Shown: positions 27,801-36,474, numbered from the stretch's first letter. The stretch: 64,000 nt of DNA from Inquilinus limosus (GCF_002195995.1 NZ_NHON01000026.1:1-64000); one strand, 5' to 3'. A program made the numbers and translations. The notes: generated by a model not told the origin, from the letters alone.

Positions 27801-28496
27801 ATGGCGACAGTCACCGTCACCGCTGCCGATGGCGGCCGCTTCAACGCCTATCTCGCCCGGCCCGCCGCGGGCTCCGGCCCCGGCATCCTCGTCATCCAGG
27901 AGATCTTCGGCGTCAACGCGGTGATGCGCCAGATCTGCGACGACCTGGCGGCCCAGGGCTATGTCGCCCTGTGCCCCGACCTGTTCTGGCGGCAGGAGCC
28001 GGGCGTCGACATCACCGACAAGTCGCAGGCCGAATGGGACAAGGCCTTCGCCCTGTTCAACGGCTTCAACGAGACCGCCGGTGTCGAGGACCTGATCGCC
28101 TCGCTGGCCACGCTGCGCGACCTGCCGGAATGCACCGGCCGCGCCGGCGCACTGGGCTACTGCCTGGGCGGCCGCCTGGCCTTCCTGATGGCCACCCGCT
28201 CCGACGCCGACTGCGCCGTCAGCTATTACGGCGTCGGCATCGACAAGCTGCTGGGGGAGGCCCCCGCCATCACCCGGCCGCTGCTGCTGCACATCGCCGA
28301 GAAGGACCGGTTCGTGCCGCCGGAGGCCCAGGACCAGGTCCGCGCCCGCATGGCGTCGCTGCCGACGGTCGCGGTGCACACCTATCCCGGCCTCGACCAC
28401 GCCTTCGCCCGCGTCGGCGGCGAGCATTACGACGCGGCCGGCGCCACCCTGGCGAACGACCGCACCGCCGCCTTCCTGAAGACCCATCTCGGCTGA
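27801..28496 (+). CDS. Dienelactone hydrolase family protein
   Basis: 231 residues from ATG 27801, preceded by GAGGGAGAG. It is an alpha/beta hydrolase with the DLH triad: the nucleophile cysteine in GYCLGGR (Cys121), an aspartate in EKDRFV, and the histidine in GLDHAFAR. Glu34 in QEIFGVNAV is the residue that holds the cysteine in DLH enzymes. Carboxymethylenebutenolidases of this family act in chlorocatechol breakdown, but most genomic homologues have undetermined substrates. It is followed within 8 bp by the oxidoreductase gene, so they are probably co-transcribed. Confidence 0.9.
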   Translation: MATVTVTAADGGRFNAYLARPAAGSGPGILVIQEIFGVNAVMRQICDDLAAQGYVALCPDLFWRQEPGVDITDKSQAEWDKAFALFNGFNETAGVEDLIASLATLRDLPECTGRAGALGYCLGGRLAFLMATRSDADCAVSYYGVGIDKLLGEAPAITRPLLLHIAEKDRFVPPEAQDQVRARMASLPTVAVHTYPGLDHAFARVGGEHYDAAGATLANDRTAAFLKTHLG

Positions 28497-28504
28497 GGAA
28501 CCCC

Positions 28505-29479
28505 ATGGTCCACGCCATCCGCATCCATGAGACCGGCGGCCCCGAGACGATGCGCTGGGAGCCGGTCGACGTGCCGGCGCCTGGCCCGGGCGAGATCCGG
28601 ATCCGCCACACCGCCATCGGCCTGAACTACATCGACACCTATATCCGCGGCGGCCTCTACAAGTCGCAGCTGCCGCTGGTGCTGGGGCAGGAGGCGGCCG
28701 GCGAGGTCGTCGCCGTCGGCCCGGACGTGACCGGCTTCAAGCCCGGCGACCGCGTCGGCTACGGCAACGGCCCGACCGGCAGCTATGCCGAGGAGCGGGT
28801 GATCCCGGCCGAGAAGGTGGTGAAGATCCCGGACGGCGTCACCGACCGCACCGCGGCCGCGATCCTGCTGAAGGGGCTGACCGCCTGGTACCTGCTGCGC
28901 CGCACCTTCCCGGTGCAGCCGGGCCAGACCATCCTGTTCCACGCCGCCGCCGGCGGCGTCGGCCAGATCGCCGCGCAATGGGCCAAGCATCTCGGCGCCA
29001 CCGTGATCGGCACCGCCGGCGGGCCGGAGAAGGTGGCGCTGGCCCGCGCCGCCGGCTGCGACCATGTGATCGACTATTCGACCGAGGATTTCGTCTCCCG
29101 CGTCCGCGCCATCACCGGCGGCAAGGGCGTGCCGGTGGTCTATGACGGTGTCGGCAAGACCACCTTCGACGGCTCGCTCGACTGCCTGTCGCCGCGCGGC
29201 ATGATGGTGACCTTCGGCAACGCCTCCGGCCCGGTGGCGCCAATCAGCCCGCTGGTGCTGTCGCAGAAGGGGTCGCTGTTCCTGACCCGGCCGACGCTCG
29301 GCAGCTACATCGCCACCCGGCCGGAATACGAGGCCGCGGCGGCGGAGCTGTTCGACGTGGTGGCGAAGGGCGCGGTGAAGATCTCGATCGCCCAGACCTA
29401 CCCGCTGCGCGAGGCCGCCCAGGCCCATCGCGACCTGGAAGCGCGGAAGACGACGGGCTCGACGGTGCTGCTGCCGTAG
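28505..29479 (+). CDS. Quinone oxidoreductase (QOR, zinc-independent MDR family)
   Basis: 324 residues. It starts MVHAIRIHETGGPETMRWE, contains the QOR signature LNYIDTYIRGGLY and LPLVLGQEAAGEV, and carries the NADPH-binding loop HAAAGGVGQIAAQWAKHLGATVIGT in successive blocks. There are no zinc-binding cysteines, as expected for quinone reductases. It likely reduces quinones or related electrophiles with NADPH. It is co-directional with the hydrolase gene 8 bp upstream, and a strong terminator follows 47 bp later. Confidence 0.93.
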   Translation: MVHAIRIHETGGPETMRWEPVDVPAPGPGEIRIRHTAIGLNYIDTYIRGGLYKSQLPLVLGQEAAGEVVAVGPDVTGFKPGDRVGYGNGPTGSYAEERVIPAEKVVKIPDGVTDRTAAAILLKGLTAWYLLRRTFPVQPGQTILFHAAAGGVGQIAAQWAKHLGATVIGTAGGPEKVALARAAGCDHVIDYSTEDFVSRVRAITGGKGVPVVYDGVGKTTFDGSLDCLSPRGMMVTFGNASGPVAPISPLVLSQKGSLFLTRPTLGSYIATRPEYEAAAAELFDVVAKGAVKISIAQTYPLREAAQAHRDLEARKTTGSTVLLP

Positions 29480-29487
29480 CAGCACGC

Positions 29488-29517
29488 CCGAACTCAAAAC
29501 GGCCGAACTCAAAACGG
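29488..29517. repeat. Tandem 15-bp direct repeat
   Basis: CCGAACTCAAAACGG occurs twice back to back (29488-29502 and 29503-29517), just after the oxidoreductase stop and before the terminator. Confidence 0.95.
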
Positions 29518-29526
29518 CGCAAGGCC

Positions 29527-29565
29527 AAGGCCGGACGGCGGATATCGCCATCCGGCCTTCTTTTT
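29527..29565 (+). terminator. Intrinsic terminator of the oxidoreductase operon
   Basis: AAGGCCGGACGGCG (29527-29540) pairs with CGCCATCCGGCCTT (29546-29559) with one mismatch and a GATAT loop, followed by CTTTTT. It ends the DLH/QOR transcript. Confidence 0.88.
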
Positions 29566-29770
29566 GACCGGCGGCCGGAACCGTGGCGGACCGGGCCGAT
29601 CCGCCGTTTCCGGACGCGCCGCGTCCGCCACGCCGTCGCCGGCATTTTTCGCCTCCCCTCCCATATGGGCATGCCCAGCCACCGCGAAGGCGGGATACAG
29701 CGGTCTGACGGCCGGGCATTCCGGCGCCCGCCGGAACGCCCGTCCCGCCATCAGTCCAGGAGGCAAGCCC

Positions 29771-31111
29771 ATGGCGATCATCAGCGGCACCCCGAATGAC
29801 GATATCTTCGCCGGCGATGGCGCGGACGACCGGATCGATGGCCTGGGCGGCAATGACGTGCTTCTCGGCAACGGGGGCGACGACGTGCTCAATGGCGGCG
29901 ACGGCAATGACCAGCTCTATGGCGGCGGCGGCAGCAACACCCTGAACGGCGGCGCCGGCAACGACGAGGTCACGGTCACCCGGACGTTCGGCGACCCGGC
30001 GAGCGCCGACATCGTCGACGGCGGGGCCGGCAACGACACGCTCATCGTGGATTTCGCCGGCGCCAACGGTCCGCTGAGCTTCACGCTGAACGGAACCAGC
30101 GGCGACGGCTCCATCAGGTCCGCGAACTTCGAGACGCTGATCTACACCGGCGGAAGCGGCAACGACACCGTCGCCGGCGCCGCCGGCAACGATCAGCTCT
30201 TCGGCTATGCCGGCAACGACACGCTCGCCGGGGCGGCCGGGACGGACCAGCTCGACGGCGGTGCCGGCAACGACGTGCTCCGCGGTGGTGCCGGGGCCGA
30301 TCATCTGGACGGCGGCGCCGGCGTCGATCTGGCCAGCTACTACACCAGCTCGGTCGGGGTCTCGGTGGATCTCGCCACCGGCCAGGGCGCGGGCGGCGAG
30401 GCGCAGGGCGACACCCTGACCGGTATCGAGAACCTGTCCGGCAGCCAGGGCAACGACACCCTTGCCGGCAATGCCGGCGCCAACAGCCTCTCCGGCAATG
30501 GCGGCAACGACGTGCTTCGTGGCGGCGCCGGGGCCGACCGGCTCGATGGCGGCGCCGGCACCGACACCGCCAGCTACTACATCGGCGCGGCCGGCGTGAC
30601 GGTCAACCTGGCCACGGGCGCCGGCAGCGGCGGCGACGCCCAGGGCGACACGCTGACAGGCATCGAGAATGTCTCCGGCAGCCAAGGCAGCGACATCCTG
30701 GTCGGGAACAGCGTCGCCAACACCTTGCAGGGCTGGAGCGGCAACGACGTCCTCACCGGGGCCGGCGGCAAGGATACTCTGACGGGCGGCGCGGGGGCGG
30801 ACCGCTTCGTCTATGCCAGCACGACGCACAGCGTGGTCGGCGCCAATGCCGACCGGATCACCGATTTCCGCCATGCCCAGGGCGACCGCATCGACCTGTC
30901 GGCGATCGACGCCAATACCGGCACGGCCGGCAACCAGGCCTTCACCTTCATCGGCACCGGCCTCTACACCCACCATGCCGGCGAGCTGCGCTTCGCCGTC
31001 AGCGGCGGCGTCACCACCATCGCCGGCGACGTCAACGGCGACGGCACCACCGACTTCCACATCCAACTGACCGGCAGCATCGCCCTGGCGGCCGCGGACT
31101 TCGTCCTCTAG
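29771..31111 (+). CDS. RTX (hemolysin-type calcium-binding) repeat protein
   Basis: 446 residues from ATG 29771, preceded by AGGAGG at 29758-29763. The first 340 residues are almost entirely glycine/aspartate nonapeptides (GGxGNDxLxG) forming calcium-bound beta rolls. Residues 172-250 and 251-329 are a 79-residue tandem duplication (about 71% identical). The C-terminus (FVYASTTHSVVGANADRITDF, DRIDLSAID, and final DFVL) matches the serralysin-type type I secretion signal, so export by an ABC/HlyD/TolC system is expected; no such genes lie beside it. No enzymatic domain is visible. Confidence 0.9.
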   Translation: MAIISGTPNDDIFAGDGADDRIDGLGGNDVLLGNGGDDVLNGGDGNDQLYGGGGSNTLNGGAGNDEVTVTRTFGDPASADIVDGGAGNDTLIVDFAGANGPLSFTLNGTSGDGSIRSANFETLIYTGGSGNDTVAGAAGNDQLFGYAGNDTLAGAAGTDQLDGGAGNDVLRGGAGADHLDGGAGVDLASYYTSSVGVSVDLATGQGAGGEAQGDTLTGIENLSGSQGNDTLAGNAGANSLSGNGGNDVLRGGAGADRLDGGAGTDTASYYIGAAGVTVNLATGAGSGGDAQGDTLTGIENVSGSQGSDILVGNSVANTLQGWSGNDVLTGAGGKDTLTGGAGADRFVYASTTHSVVGANADRITDFRHAQGDRIDLSAIDANTGTAGNQAFTFIGTGLYTHHAGELRFAVSGGVTTIAGDVNGDGTTDFHIQLTGSIALAAADFVL

Positions 31112-31184
31112 CGCGGCGGGATCACCGATTTCGCCGAGCTCCGGGCCGGCCGCCGGCCCCTCACCCCCGCATCGGAGAACAGAT

Positions 31185-32462
31185 ATGAGCCAGGGTCTCA
31201 AGACCGCAGCCGCCGGGCTGATCGCGACACTCGTTCTCATCGTGCCGCCGGCCAAGGCGGCGCAGAGCCAATCGGCAACCGTCAACGGCGTGGCCGTCGA
31301 CCGCGTGACGTGGCGCGGTTCCGATGGCGGGCTGCGCACCGTCTCGCTCAAGCGCCAGGGCAACGGCAACCCGGGCAATGGCGGCTATGCCGTCCAGATG
31401 ACGTATCCCTATCTGAAGAACGGCATCTCCACCACGATGACCGTGAATGCGAGCGATGCCGGGGACGGCTTCGGCTATTTCGTGGCGCATGAACGCTATC
31501 GCACATTCTCCGACGGCGCCTCCGCGCCGATCGCGAACAAGATCTTCGGCGCCGACGATTCGCCGCTGGGCCGCGGCTTCGCGGTCACGGGCCGGATCGT
31601 GCCGAGCACGCGCAACCGGGTGATCGTCGAGTACAAGACGACCTATCCGAAATACGGCACCATCGCCCCCAACGGCATCGATCCCAACACCGGCGAGGAC
31701 AGCCCGCCGCTCGGCACCAACCGGGCGCTGTTCAAGCGCTATGACCTGCCGGTCACGATCACCTGGTATTTCCAGGACGGGGCGAACTGGCCGCTGATCG
31801 TCACGCGTGTCAGCCTCGCGCCCATGCCGGGCCCCGACCGGGTCAGCTTCGACCTGCGCGGTCCGTACGGGAAGCTGAACTTCGACGGCGGCAGCAACCC
31901 GATCCGCCAGGTGATGTGGGCGGATCGCTACCACTTCACCACGACCGTCGACCCGCTGACGCGCAACGCCACCTGGACCTGGACCGGGGCCAACACGGCC
32001 GCGCGGTTCTCGGCCCTGCTGGCCGGGCAGTTCGAGATGGGCCTGTTCGAGCCGACGCCCTATTCGATGTCCGCCCTGCGCGACGGCTATTCCGAAGGGC
32101 GCGGCAGGACCTCGGCGACATACAATGGCGGCAATGGCTGCCCCTTCCAGCAGCAGAAGCTGCCCTGCGACTACGAATGGCCATACCAGTCGTCGCAATA
32201 CGAGCTGCCCTACAACAATCCCAACGGCACCACGGTGTCGGAGAAGATGGCCTGGGGCTCGACGCCCTATTACGGCACCAGCCTCCCGGCCGTGTATGAC
32301 GGCATCCAATCCGTGCCGTTCAACGGCTTCCCGCAGAGCAGGATCATCGAATACCGGGTCTGCCTGGTCCTGGGCCCGCGGACGGCCGGCGGCCTGACCA
32401 AGGCCATCGCCGCGCGCACGCCGGGCAGCTATGACTGCGCCGTGAAGCCGTCCGGCTCCTGA
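31185..32462 (+). CDS. Exported protein of unknown function
   Basis: 425 residues with a clean signal peptide cut near AKAAQS (about 25-27). The mature protein is rich in aromatic residues, asparagine and glycine, with beta-strand patterns (GYAVQMTYPYLKNGIS, RVIVEYKTTYPKYG, WTWTGANTAARFSALLAGQF) and four cysteines, two of them in NGCPFQQQKLPCDYEW. I do not recognise a family. It lies 73 bp after the RTX gene on the same strand, so the two may be expressed together. A periplasmic or secreted location is inference from the signal peptide. Confidence 0.75.
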   Translation: MSQGLKTAAAGLIATLVLIVPPAKAAQSQSATVNGVAVDRVTWRGSDGGLRTVSLKRQGNGNPGNGGYAVQMTYPYLKNGISTTMTVNASDAGDGFGYFVAHERYRTFSDGASAPIANKIFGADDSPLGRGFAVTGRIVPSTRNRVIVEYKTTYPKYGTIAPNGIDPNTGEDSPPLGTNRALFKRYDLPVTITWYFQDGANWPLIVTRVSLAPMPGPDRVSFDLRGPYGKLNFDGGSNPIRQVMWADRYHFTTTVDPLTRNATWTWTGANTAARFSALLAGQFEMGLFEPTPYSMSALRDGYSEGRGRTSATYNGGNGCPFQQQKLPCDYEWPYQSSQYELPYNNPNGTTVSEKMAWGSTPYYGTSLPAVYDGIQSVPFNGFPQSRIIEYRVCLVLGPRTAGGLTKAIAARTPGSYDCAVKPSGS

Positions 32463-32532
32463 CCATCCCGGCATCGGTTCCGCCGCCCGAACCGGGGGCG
32501 TCCGATGCTCTCACCCCGCCCGCAAAGGCCGG

Positions 32533-33183
32533 TCAGGGCGTCGGCGCCGCCGGGGCGGCATAGGCGCGCAGGAAGGCGTCGACGCCGCTCCTCAGCCCGC
32601 GCTCGATCCGCTCCCTGCTCGGCATCTCGATGCCCAGCTCCATCCGCATCTTCATGTGGCCCAGGATCATCGAGCCGAACTGCTCGGCCGCCAGCTCCGG
32701 GTCGGGCACGGCCAGCACGCCGCGCGCATTGGCGGCGGCGAAGAAGGTCGTCAGATGCGCCTTGCCCTGTCCCGGGCCCGCCTCGTACATCGCCCGGCCG
32801 AGTCCCGGGAAGCGGCCCGCCTCCGCCAGCACGCTGCGATACACCTTGATCACGTCCGGGTTCAGGATGAAGCGCAGCAGCGTGCCGCCGGCCTCCATCA
32901 GCGCGGCGCGCAGGTCGTCCGGCGGCGGCGACATCGCCGCCAGCCGCTCGAAGGCGCGGCAGGCCGTGCCGACGATCGCCGCGAACAGCTCCTCCTTGCT
33001 GGCGAAATGGGCGTAGAGCGTGGCCTTGGACACGCCCGCCTCACGCGCGATCGCATCCATGCTGGCCGTGCCGTAGCCCTCTTCCAGGAACACGCGATAC
33101 GCCGCCTTCAGGATCTGGTCGGGCTTCCGGCTGGCGGTGGCTGGCGGGGGAAGCGCCTCGGCAAAAGGACAGGTCATCGGCAT
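32533..33183 (-). CDS. TetR/AcrR family transcriptional regulator
   Basis: 216 residues. The N-terminal DNA-binding domain is canonical: ILKAAYRVFLEEGYGTASMDAIAREAGVSKATLYAHFASKEELFAA spans about residues 24-69. The C-terminal domain (LLRFILNPDVIKVYRSVLAEAGRFP) is of the AefR/TetR_C type seen beside multidrug efflux genes. It is divergent from emrA-emrB, and two copies of the palindrome ACTGAACsGTTCAGT lie in the intergenic gap. It most likely represses the pump and itself, released by an unknown small molecule. Confidence 0.92.
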   Translation of the reverse strand: MPMTCPFAEALPPPATASRKPDQILKAAYRVFLEEGYGTASMDAIAREAGVSKATLYAHFASKEELFAAIVGTACRAFERLAAMSPPPDDLRAALMEAGGTLLRFILNPDVIKVYRSVLAEAGRFPGLGRAMYEAGPGQGKAHLTTFFAAANARGVLAVPDPELAAEQFGSMILGHMKMRMELGIEMPSRERIERGLRSGVDAFLRAYAAPAAPTP

Positions 33184-33208
33184 TCGGGATAGGACGCGTT
33201 CGCGCTAA

Positions 33209-33223
33209 ACTGAACCGTTCAGT
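33209..33223. promoter_or_regulatory. Probable TetR operator 1
   Basis: ACTGAACCGTTCAGT, a 15-bp palindrome around a central C, extending to AAACTGAACCGTTCAGTTT. It lies 26 bp from the regulator start. A second copy with inverted centre is at 33270. A TTGACA hexamer at 33230 lies between them. Confidence 0.8.
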
Positions 33224-33269
33224 TTCGTCTTGACAAGAGATAGGGCAAATCGCACCTTCCCGCAACAAG

Positions 33270-33284
33270 ACTGAACGGTTCAGT
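33270..33284. promoter_or_regulatory. Probable TetR operator 2
   Basis: ACTGAACGGTTCAGT, the second copy, 61 bp from the first and only 16 bp before the emrA-like start. A repressor here would block transcription or early elongation of the pump operon. Confidence 0.8.
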
Positions 33285-33299
33285 TCACCGAGTCCTCCC

Positions 33300-34388
33300 A
33301 TGCGCAAGCCCATCATCGTCGTCGCGGCCGTGGCCGCCATCGCTGTCGCCGGCTATTTCGGCTACCGGTGGTGGACCGTGGACCGATTCTTCGAGACCAC
33401 CGACAACGCCTATGTGCGGAGCGACACCACCACGCTCAGCCCGCAGGTCGAAGGCGCGGTGACGGCGGTGCTGGTCACCGACAACCAGATGGTGAAGGCG
33501 GGCGATCCGCTGGTCCGCATCGACGACCGCGACTACCGCGCCCAGCTGGCCCAGGCGAAGGCGGAGCTGTCGGCCCAGGCTGCGACCCTGGCCTCGATCG
33601 AGCAGCAACTGGCGCTGCAGGGCTCGATGATCGCCCAGGCCAAGTCCAGCGTCGACCAGGCGGCCGCGACCCTGACCCAGACCGGCAACGACCTGGAGCG
33701 GGCGCGCCGGCTGTGGGACACGCGCAACGGCAGCCAGCAGGCCTTCGAGACCGCGGACACCGAGCACAAGCGCGCCGACGCCGCCCTGGCCAGCGCCCAG
33801 GCGGCGCTGACCAACCAGCAGGGCCAGACCGCGATCCTGCAGGCGTCCCAGCGTCAGGCCCAGGCCCAGATCGAGAAGCTGACCGCCGCGGTCGACCTGG
33901 CCCAGATCAGCCTCGACCGCACCGAGATCCGCGCCCCGGTCGACGGCGTCGTCGGCAACAAGGGGGTCGAGGTCGGCCAGTATGTCCGGCCCGGCACGCA
34001 GCTCCTGTCCGTCGTGCCGCTGCCCAAGGTCTATGTCGTCGCCAACTTCAAGGAGACGCAGCTGGCCGCGATGCGCGTCGGCCAGTCGGTGACGCTGTCG
34101 GTCGACGCCTTCCCGGGCCAAAGACTGACCGGCAAGGTCGAGAGCTTCGCCCCGGCCAGCGGCGCCGAGTTCAGCCTGCTGCCGCCGGAGAACGCGACCG
34201 GCAACTTCACCAAGATCGTCCAGCGCGTGCCGGTGCGCATCGCGGTGCCGGCCGACAACCAGCTCAGCGGCCTGCTGCGCCCGGGCCTGTCGGTCGGCGT
34301 CGCGGTCGACACGCGGGAGGAGGGCACGGGCCCGCTCCTGGCCAGCGGCATCTTCGGCGCCGCCATGGCCGCCGAGTTCCAGCGGTGA
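33300..34388 (+). CDS. HlyD/EmrA family efflux periplasmic adaptor
   Basis: 362 residues. A single N-terminal membrane segment (about 5-23) is followed by the lipoyl half-motifs (TTLSPQVEGAVTAVLV and LDRTEIRAPVDGVVGNKGVEVGQYV), a long alpha-hairpin rich in alanine and glutamine (about 75-195), and the beta-barrel domain. This is the membrane-fusion protein of an EmrAB-type tripartite pump, linking the MFS partner encoded next to an outer-membrane channel. The stop overlaps the GTG start of the MFS gene. It is controlled by the TetR operators just upstream. Confidence 0.93.
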   Translation: MRKPIIVVAAVAAIAVAGYFGYRWWTVDRFFETTDNAYVRSDTTTLSPQVEGAVTAVLVTDNQMVKAGDPLVRIDDRDYRAQLAQAKAELSAQAATLASIEQQLALQGSMIAQAKSSVDQAAATLTQTGNDLERARRLWDTRNGSQQAFETADTEHKRADAALASAQAALTNQQGQTAILQASQRQAQAQIEKLTAAVDLAQISLDRTEIRAPVDGVVGNKGVEVGQYVRPGTQLLSVVPLPKVYVVANFKETQLAAMRVGQSVTLSVDAFPGQRLTGKVESFAPASGAEFSLLPPENATGNFTKIVQRVPVRIAVPADNQLSGLLRPGLSVGVAVDTREEGTGPLLASGIFGAAMAAEFQR

Positions 34389-35995
34389 GCAGCACCACCG
34401 CCGACGCGCTGCCCGCCGGCGCGTCGGCCCCCGCCCCGGCCGCGCCGCAGCGGGCCGGCGCCGGGACGCGCGAGACGATCGGGTTCTTCACCATGGTCGT
34501 CGGCATGTTCATGGCGATCCTGGACATCCAGATCGTCTCCAGCTCGATCAGCGAGATCCAGGCCGGACTGGCGGCCAGCCCGGACGAGATCAGCTGGGTG
34601 CAGACCGCCTACCTGATCGCCGAGGTGGTGATGATCCCGCTCTCGGGGTTCCTCTCCCGCCTGCTGTCGACCCGCATCCTCTACGTCATCTCGGCAGCCA
34701 GCTTCACCCTCTCCAGCCTGGCCTGCGCCCTGGCCTGGAACATCGAATCGATGATCGTGTTCCGGGCGCTGCAGGGCTTCCTGGGCGGGGCGATGATCCC
34801 GACGGTCTTCGCCGCCTCCTTCATCCTGTTCCCGCCGGAGCGGCGGGCCGGCATCTCGGTGCTGATCGGCCTGGTCGCGACCATGGCGCCGACCATCGGC
34901 CCGACCCTCGGCGGCTACCTGACCCAGGCCTTCTCCTGGCACTGGCTGTTCCTGATCAACATCATCCCCGGCGTCCTGGTGACCACCGGCGTCTGGTTCC
35001 TGGTCAAGTTCGACAAGCCGAATCTCGAGCTGCTCAAGGGCTTCGACTTCGCCGGGCTGGCGCTGATGGCGATGTTCCTCGGCAGCCTCGAATACGTGTT
35101 CGAGGAAGGGCCGCGCTGGGACTGGTTCGAGGACCGGTCGATCTTCACCTTCGCCGTGATCGGGATGCTGGCCGGGATCGGCTTCTTCGCCCGGGTGCTC
35201 AGCGCCCGGAACCCGATCGTCGACCTGCGCGCCTTCCGCGACCGCAACTTCTCGCTCGGCTGCATGTACAGCCTGGTGATCGGCGTCGGCCTCTACGGCG
35301 CGGTCTATATCGTGCCCCTGTTCCTCGCCCGGGTGCGCGGCCTGAACAGCCTGCAGATCGGCGAGATCATGTTCGTCACCGGCGTGTTCCAGTTCATCTC
35401 GGCGCCGCTGGCCGGCATGCTGTCGAAGAAGCTCGACCTGCGGCTGATGCTGGGCATCGGCCTGGTCGCCTTCGGCACCGGCATCTACATGATGACCTGG
35501 ATCACCGCCGATTGGAGCTTCTGGGAGCTGTTCTGGCCGCAGGCGGTGCGCGGCGTGTCGCTGATGCTGCTGTTCCTGCCGATCAACACTCTGGCGCTGG
35601 GCACGCTGCCGCCGGACAAGATCAAGAACGCGTCCGGCCTCTACAACCTGATGCGCAATCTCGGCGGCGCCTTCGGCCTGGCCGGCATCAACACGGTGAT
35701 GATCGACCGGGCGCGGCTGCACACCTCCCGCATCGCCGACCACGTCACCCTGACCAACCCGCATGTGCAGGCCATGGTCGACAATTTCAGCCAGATGTTC
35801 ACCTCGGCCGGCCTCGGCAACCCGGACCTCGCCGCGGTGAAGACGCTGAACAACATGGTGGTGAAGCAGTCGCAGGTGCTGACCTTCGCCGACTGCTTCC
35901 TGCTGATGGCGCTCTTGTTCTATGCCGGGCTGCTGCTGATGCCGCTGCTGCGCGCGCCGAAGCCCATGGGCGGCGGGGGTGGCGGCGGGCACTGA
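34385..35995 (+). CDS. DHA2 family MFS multidrug efflux transporter (EmrB-like)
   Basis: 536 residues from GTG 34385, overlapping the adaptor stop. Around 14 membrane helices are visible. DHA2 signatures include FMAILDIQIVSSSI in the first helix, WVQTAYLIAEVVMIPLSG, RALQGFLGGAMIP, and the antiporter motif C region in GPTLGGYLTQAFSWHWLFLIN. About 30 cytoplasmic residues rich in alanine and proline precede helix 1, and the tail ends in seven glycines and a histidine. It should expel hydrophobic compounds using the proton gradient together with the adaptor. The outer-membrane channel is not encoded here. Confidence 0.93.
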   Translation: MSSTTADALPAGASAPAPAAPQRAGAGTRETIGFFTMVVGMFMAILDIQIVSSSISEIQAGLAASPDEISWVQTAYLIAEVVMIPLSGFLSRLLSTRILYVISAASFTLSSLACALAWNIESMIVFRALQGFLGGAMIPTVFAASFILFPPERRAGISVLIGLVATMAPTIGPTLGGYLTQAFSWHWLFLINIIPGVLVTTGVWFLVKFDKPNLELLKGFDFAGLALMAMFLGSLEYVFEEGPRWDWFEDRSIFTFAVIGMLAGIGFFARVLSARNPIVDLRAFRDRNFSLGCMYSLVIGVGLYGAVYIVPLFLARVRGLNSLQIGEIMFVTGVFQFISAPLAGMLSKKLDLRLMLGIGLVAFGTGIYMMTWITADWSFWELFWPQAVRGVSLMLLFLPINTLALGTLPPDKIKNASGLYNLMRNLGGAFGLAGINTVMIDRARLHTSRIADHVTLTNPHVQAMVDNFSQMFTSAGLGNPDLAAVKTLNNMVVKQSQVLTFADCFLLMALLFYAGLLLMPLLRAPKPMGGGGGGGH

Positions 35996-36011
35996 CCCCG
36001 CCGCCCATGCG

Positions 36012-36386
36012 TCAGGCCGCCGGCAGCGTCGCCCCGTTCCGGGCATAGACCGTGGCGATCCGGCAGGTCCGCCGGTCGTACTGCACCACGATGGCGCCGG
36101 GCTGGCCCGACTGCCGCACCCAGGCTTGGCGCTGCCCCAGGAAATAATCGTTCGGATCGGCGGGCGGGACCGGCGTCAGGTCGATACGGGAGATGCCGGC
36201 GGCCGTCACGTGCTGGCCCGCCAGGGCGCCGGCGACACGGGCGGAGCAGTCACGCTCCTCCGTCCCCATCAGGCTGCGGACCTTCTCGGCCAGCGCCGGA
36301 TCGGGCGTCGCCGAGGGCGGCGGGGCCAGCCCGGCGCAGCCCGACAGCGCCAGGACGAGGGCGAGACTGGAACGAAGCTTGGCCAT
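36012..36386 (-). CDS. Small lipoprotein of unknown function
   Basis: 124 residues if started at ATG 36386 (MAKLRSSLALVLALSGCAGL). The lipobox LSGC follows a hydrophobic stretch, so it should be lipid-anchored. An alternative ATG 12 bp upstream is equally possible. The mature part has a conserved-looking DPNDYFLGQRQAWVRQSGQPGAIVVQYD and paired cysteines (RDCSAR, RRTCRI). I do not recognise the family. It converges on the EmrB-like gene and lies downstream of rho on the same strand, beyond the rho terminator. Confidence 0.65.
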   Translation of the reverse strand: MAKLRSSLALVLALSGCAGLAPPPSATPDPALAEKVRSLMGTEERDCSARVAGALAGQHVTAAGISRIDLTPVPPADPNDYFLGQRQAWVRQSGQPGAIVVQYDRRTCRIATVYARNGATLPAA

Positions 36387-36474
36387 GCCAACCACCATGC
36401 TGGTTATCCCCGGCAAGTTGGGTCGGCCGCGCGCCGGGTCAACCGGACCGGGGCGCAGCGCCGCCATGAAACGG

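Noticed and set aside
30284-30757. Tandem repeat in the RTX gene as a mobile or noncoding repeat
   Set aside because: It preserves the reading frame and RTX nonapeptides, so it is a protein-domain duplication.
28427-31378. Minus-strand open frame of 983 codons opposite the hydrolase, oxidoreductase and RTX genes
   Set aside because: Its length comes from the third-position GC bias and the regular RTX repeats of the genuine plus-strand genes; composition is repetitive Ala/Gly/Asp/Val without any family motif.
33230-33260. Full sigma-70 promoter for the emrA-like gene from TTGACA at 33230
   Set aside because: The -35 is perfect but no acceptable -10 lies 16-18 bp downstream, so a complete promoter is not claimed.
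24688-36470. Genomic island or prophage in the mnmE-rho interval
   Set aside because: No integrase, transposase, tRNA target or direct-repeat boundaries were seen; codon use looks like the rest of the window.
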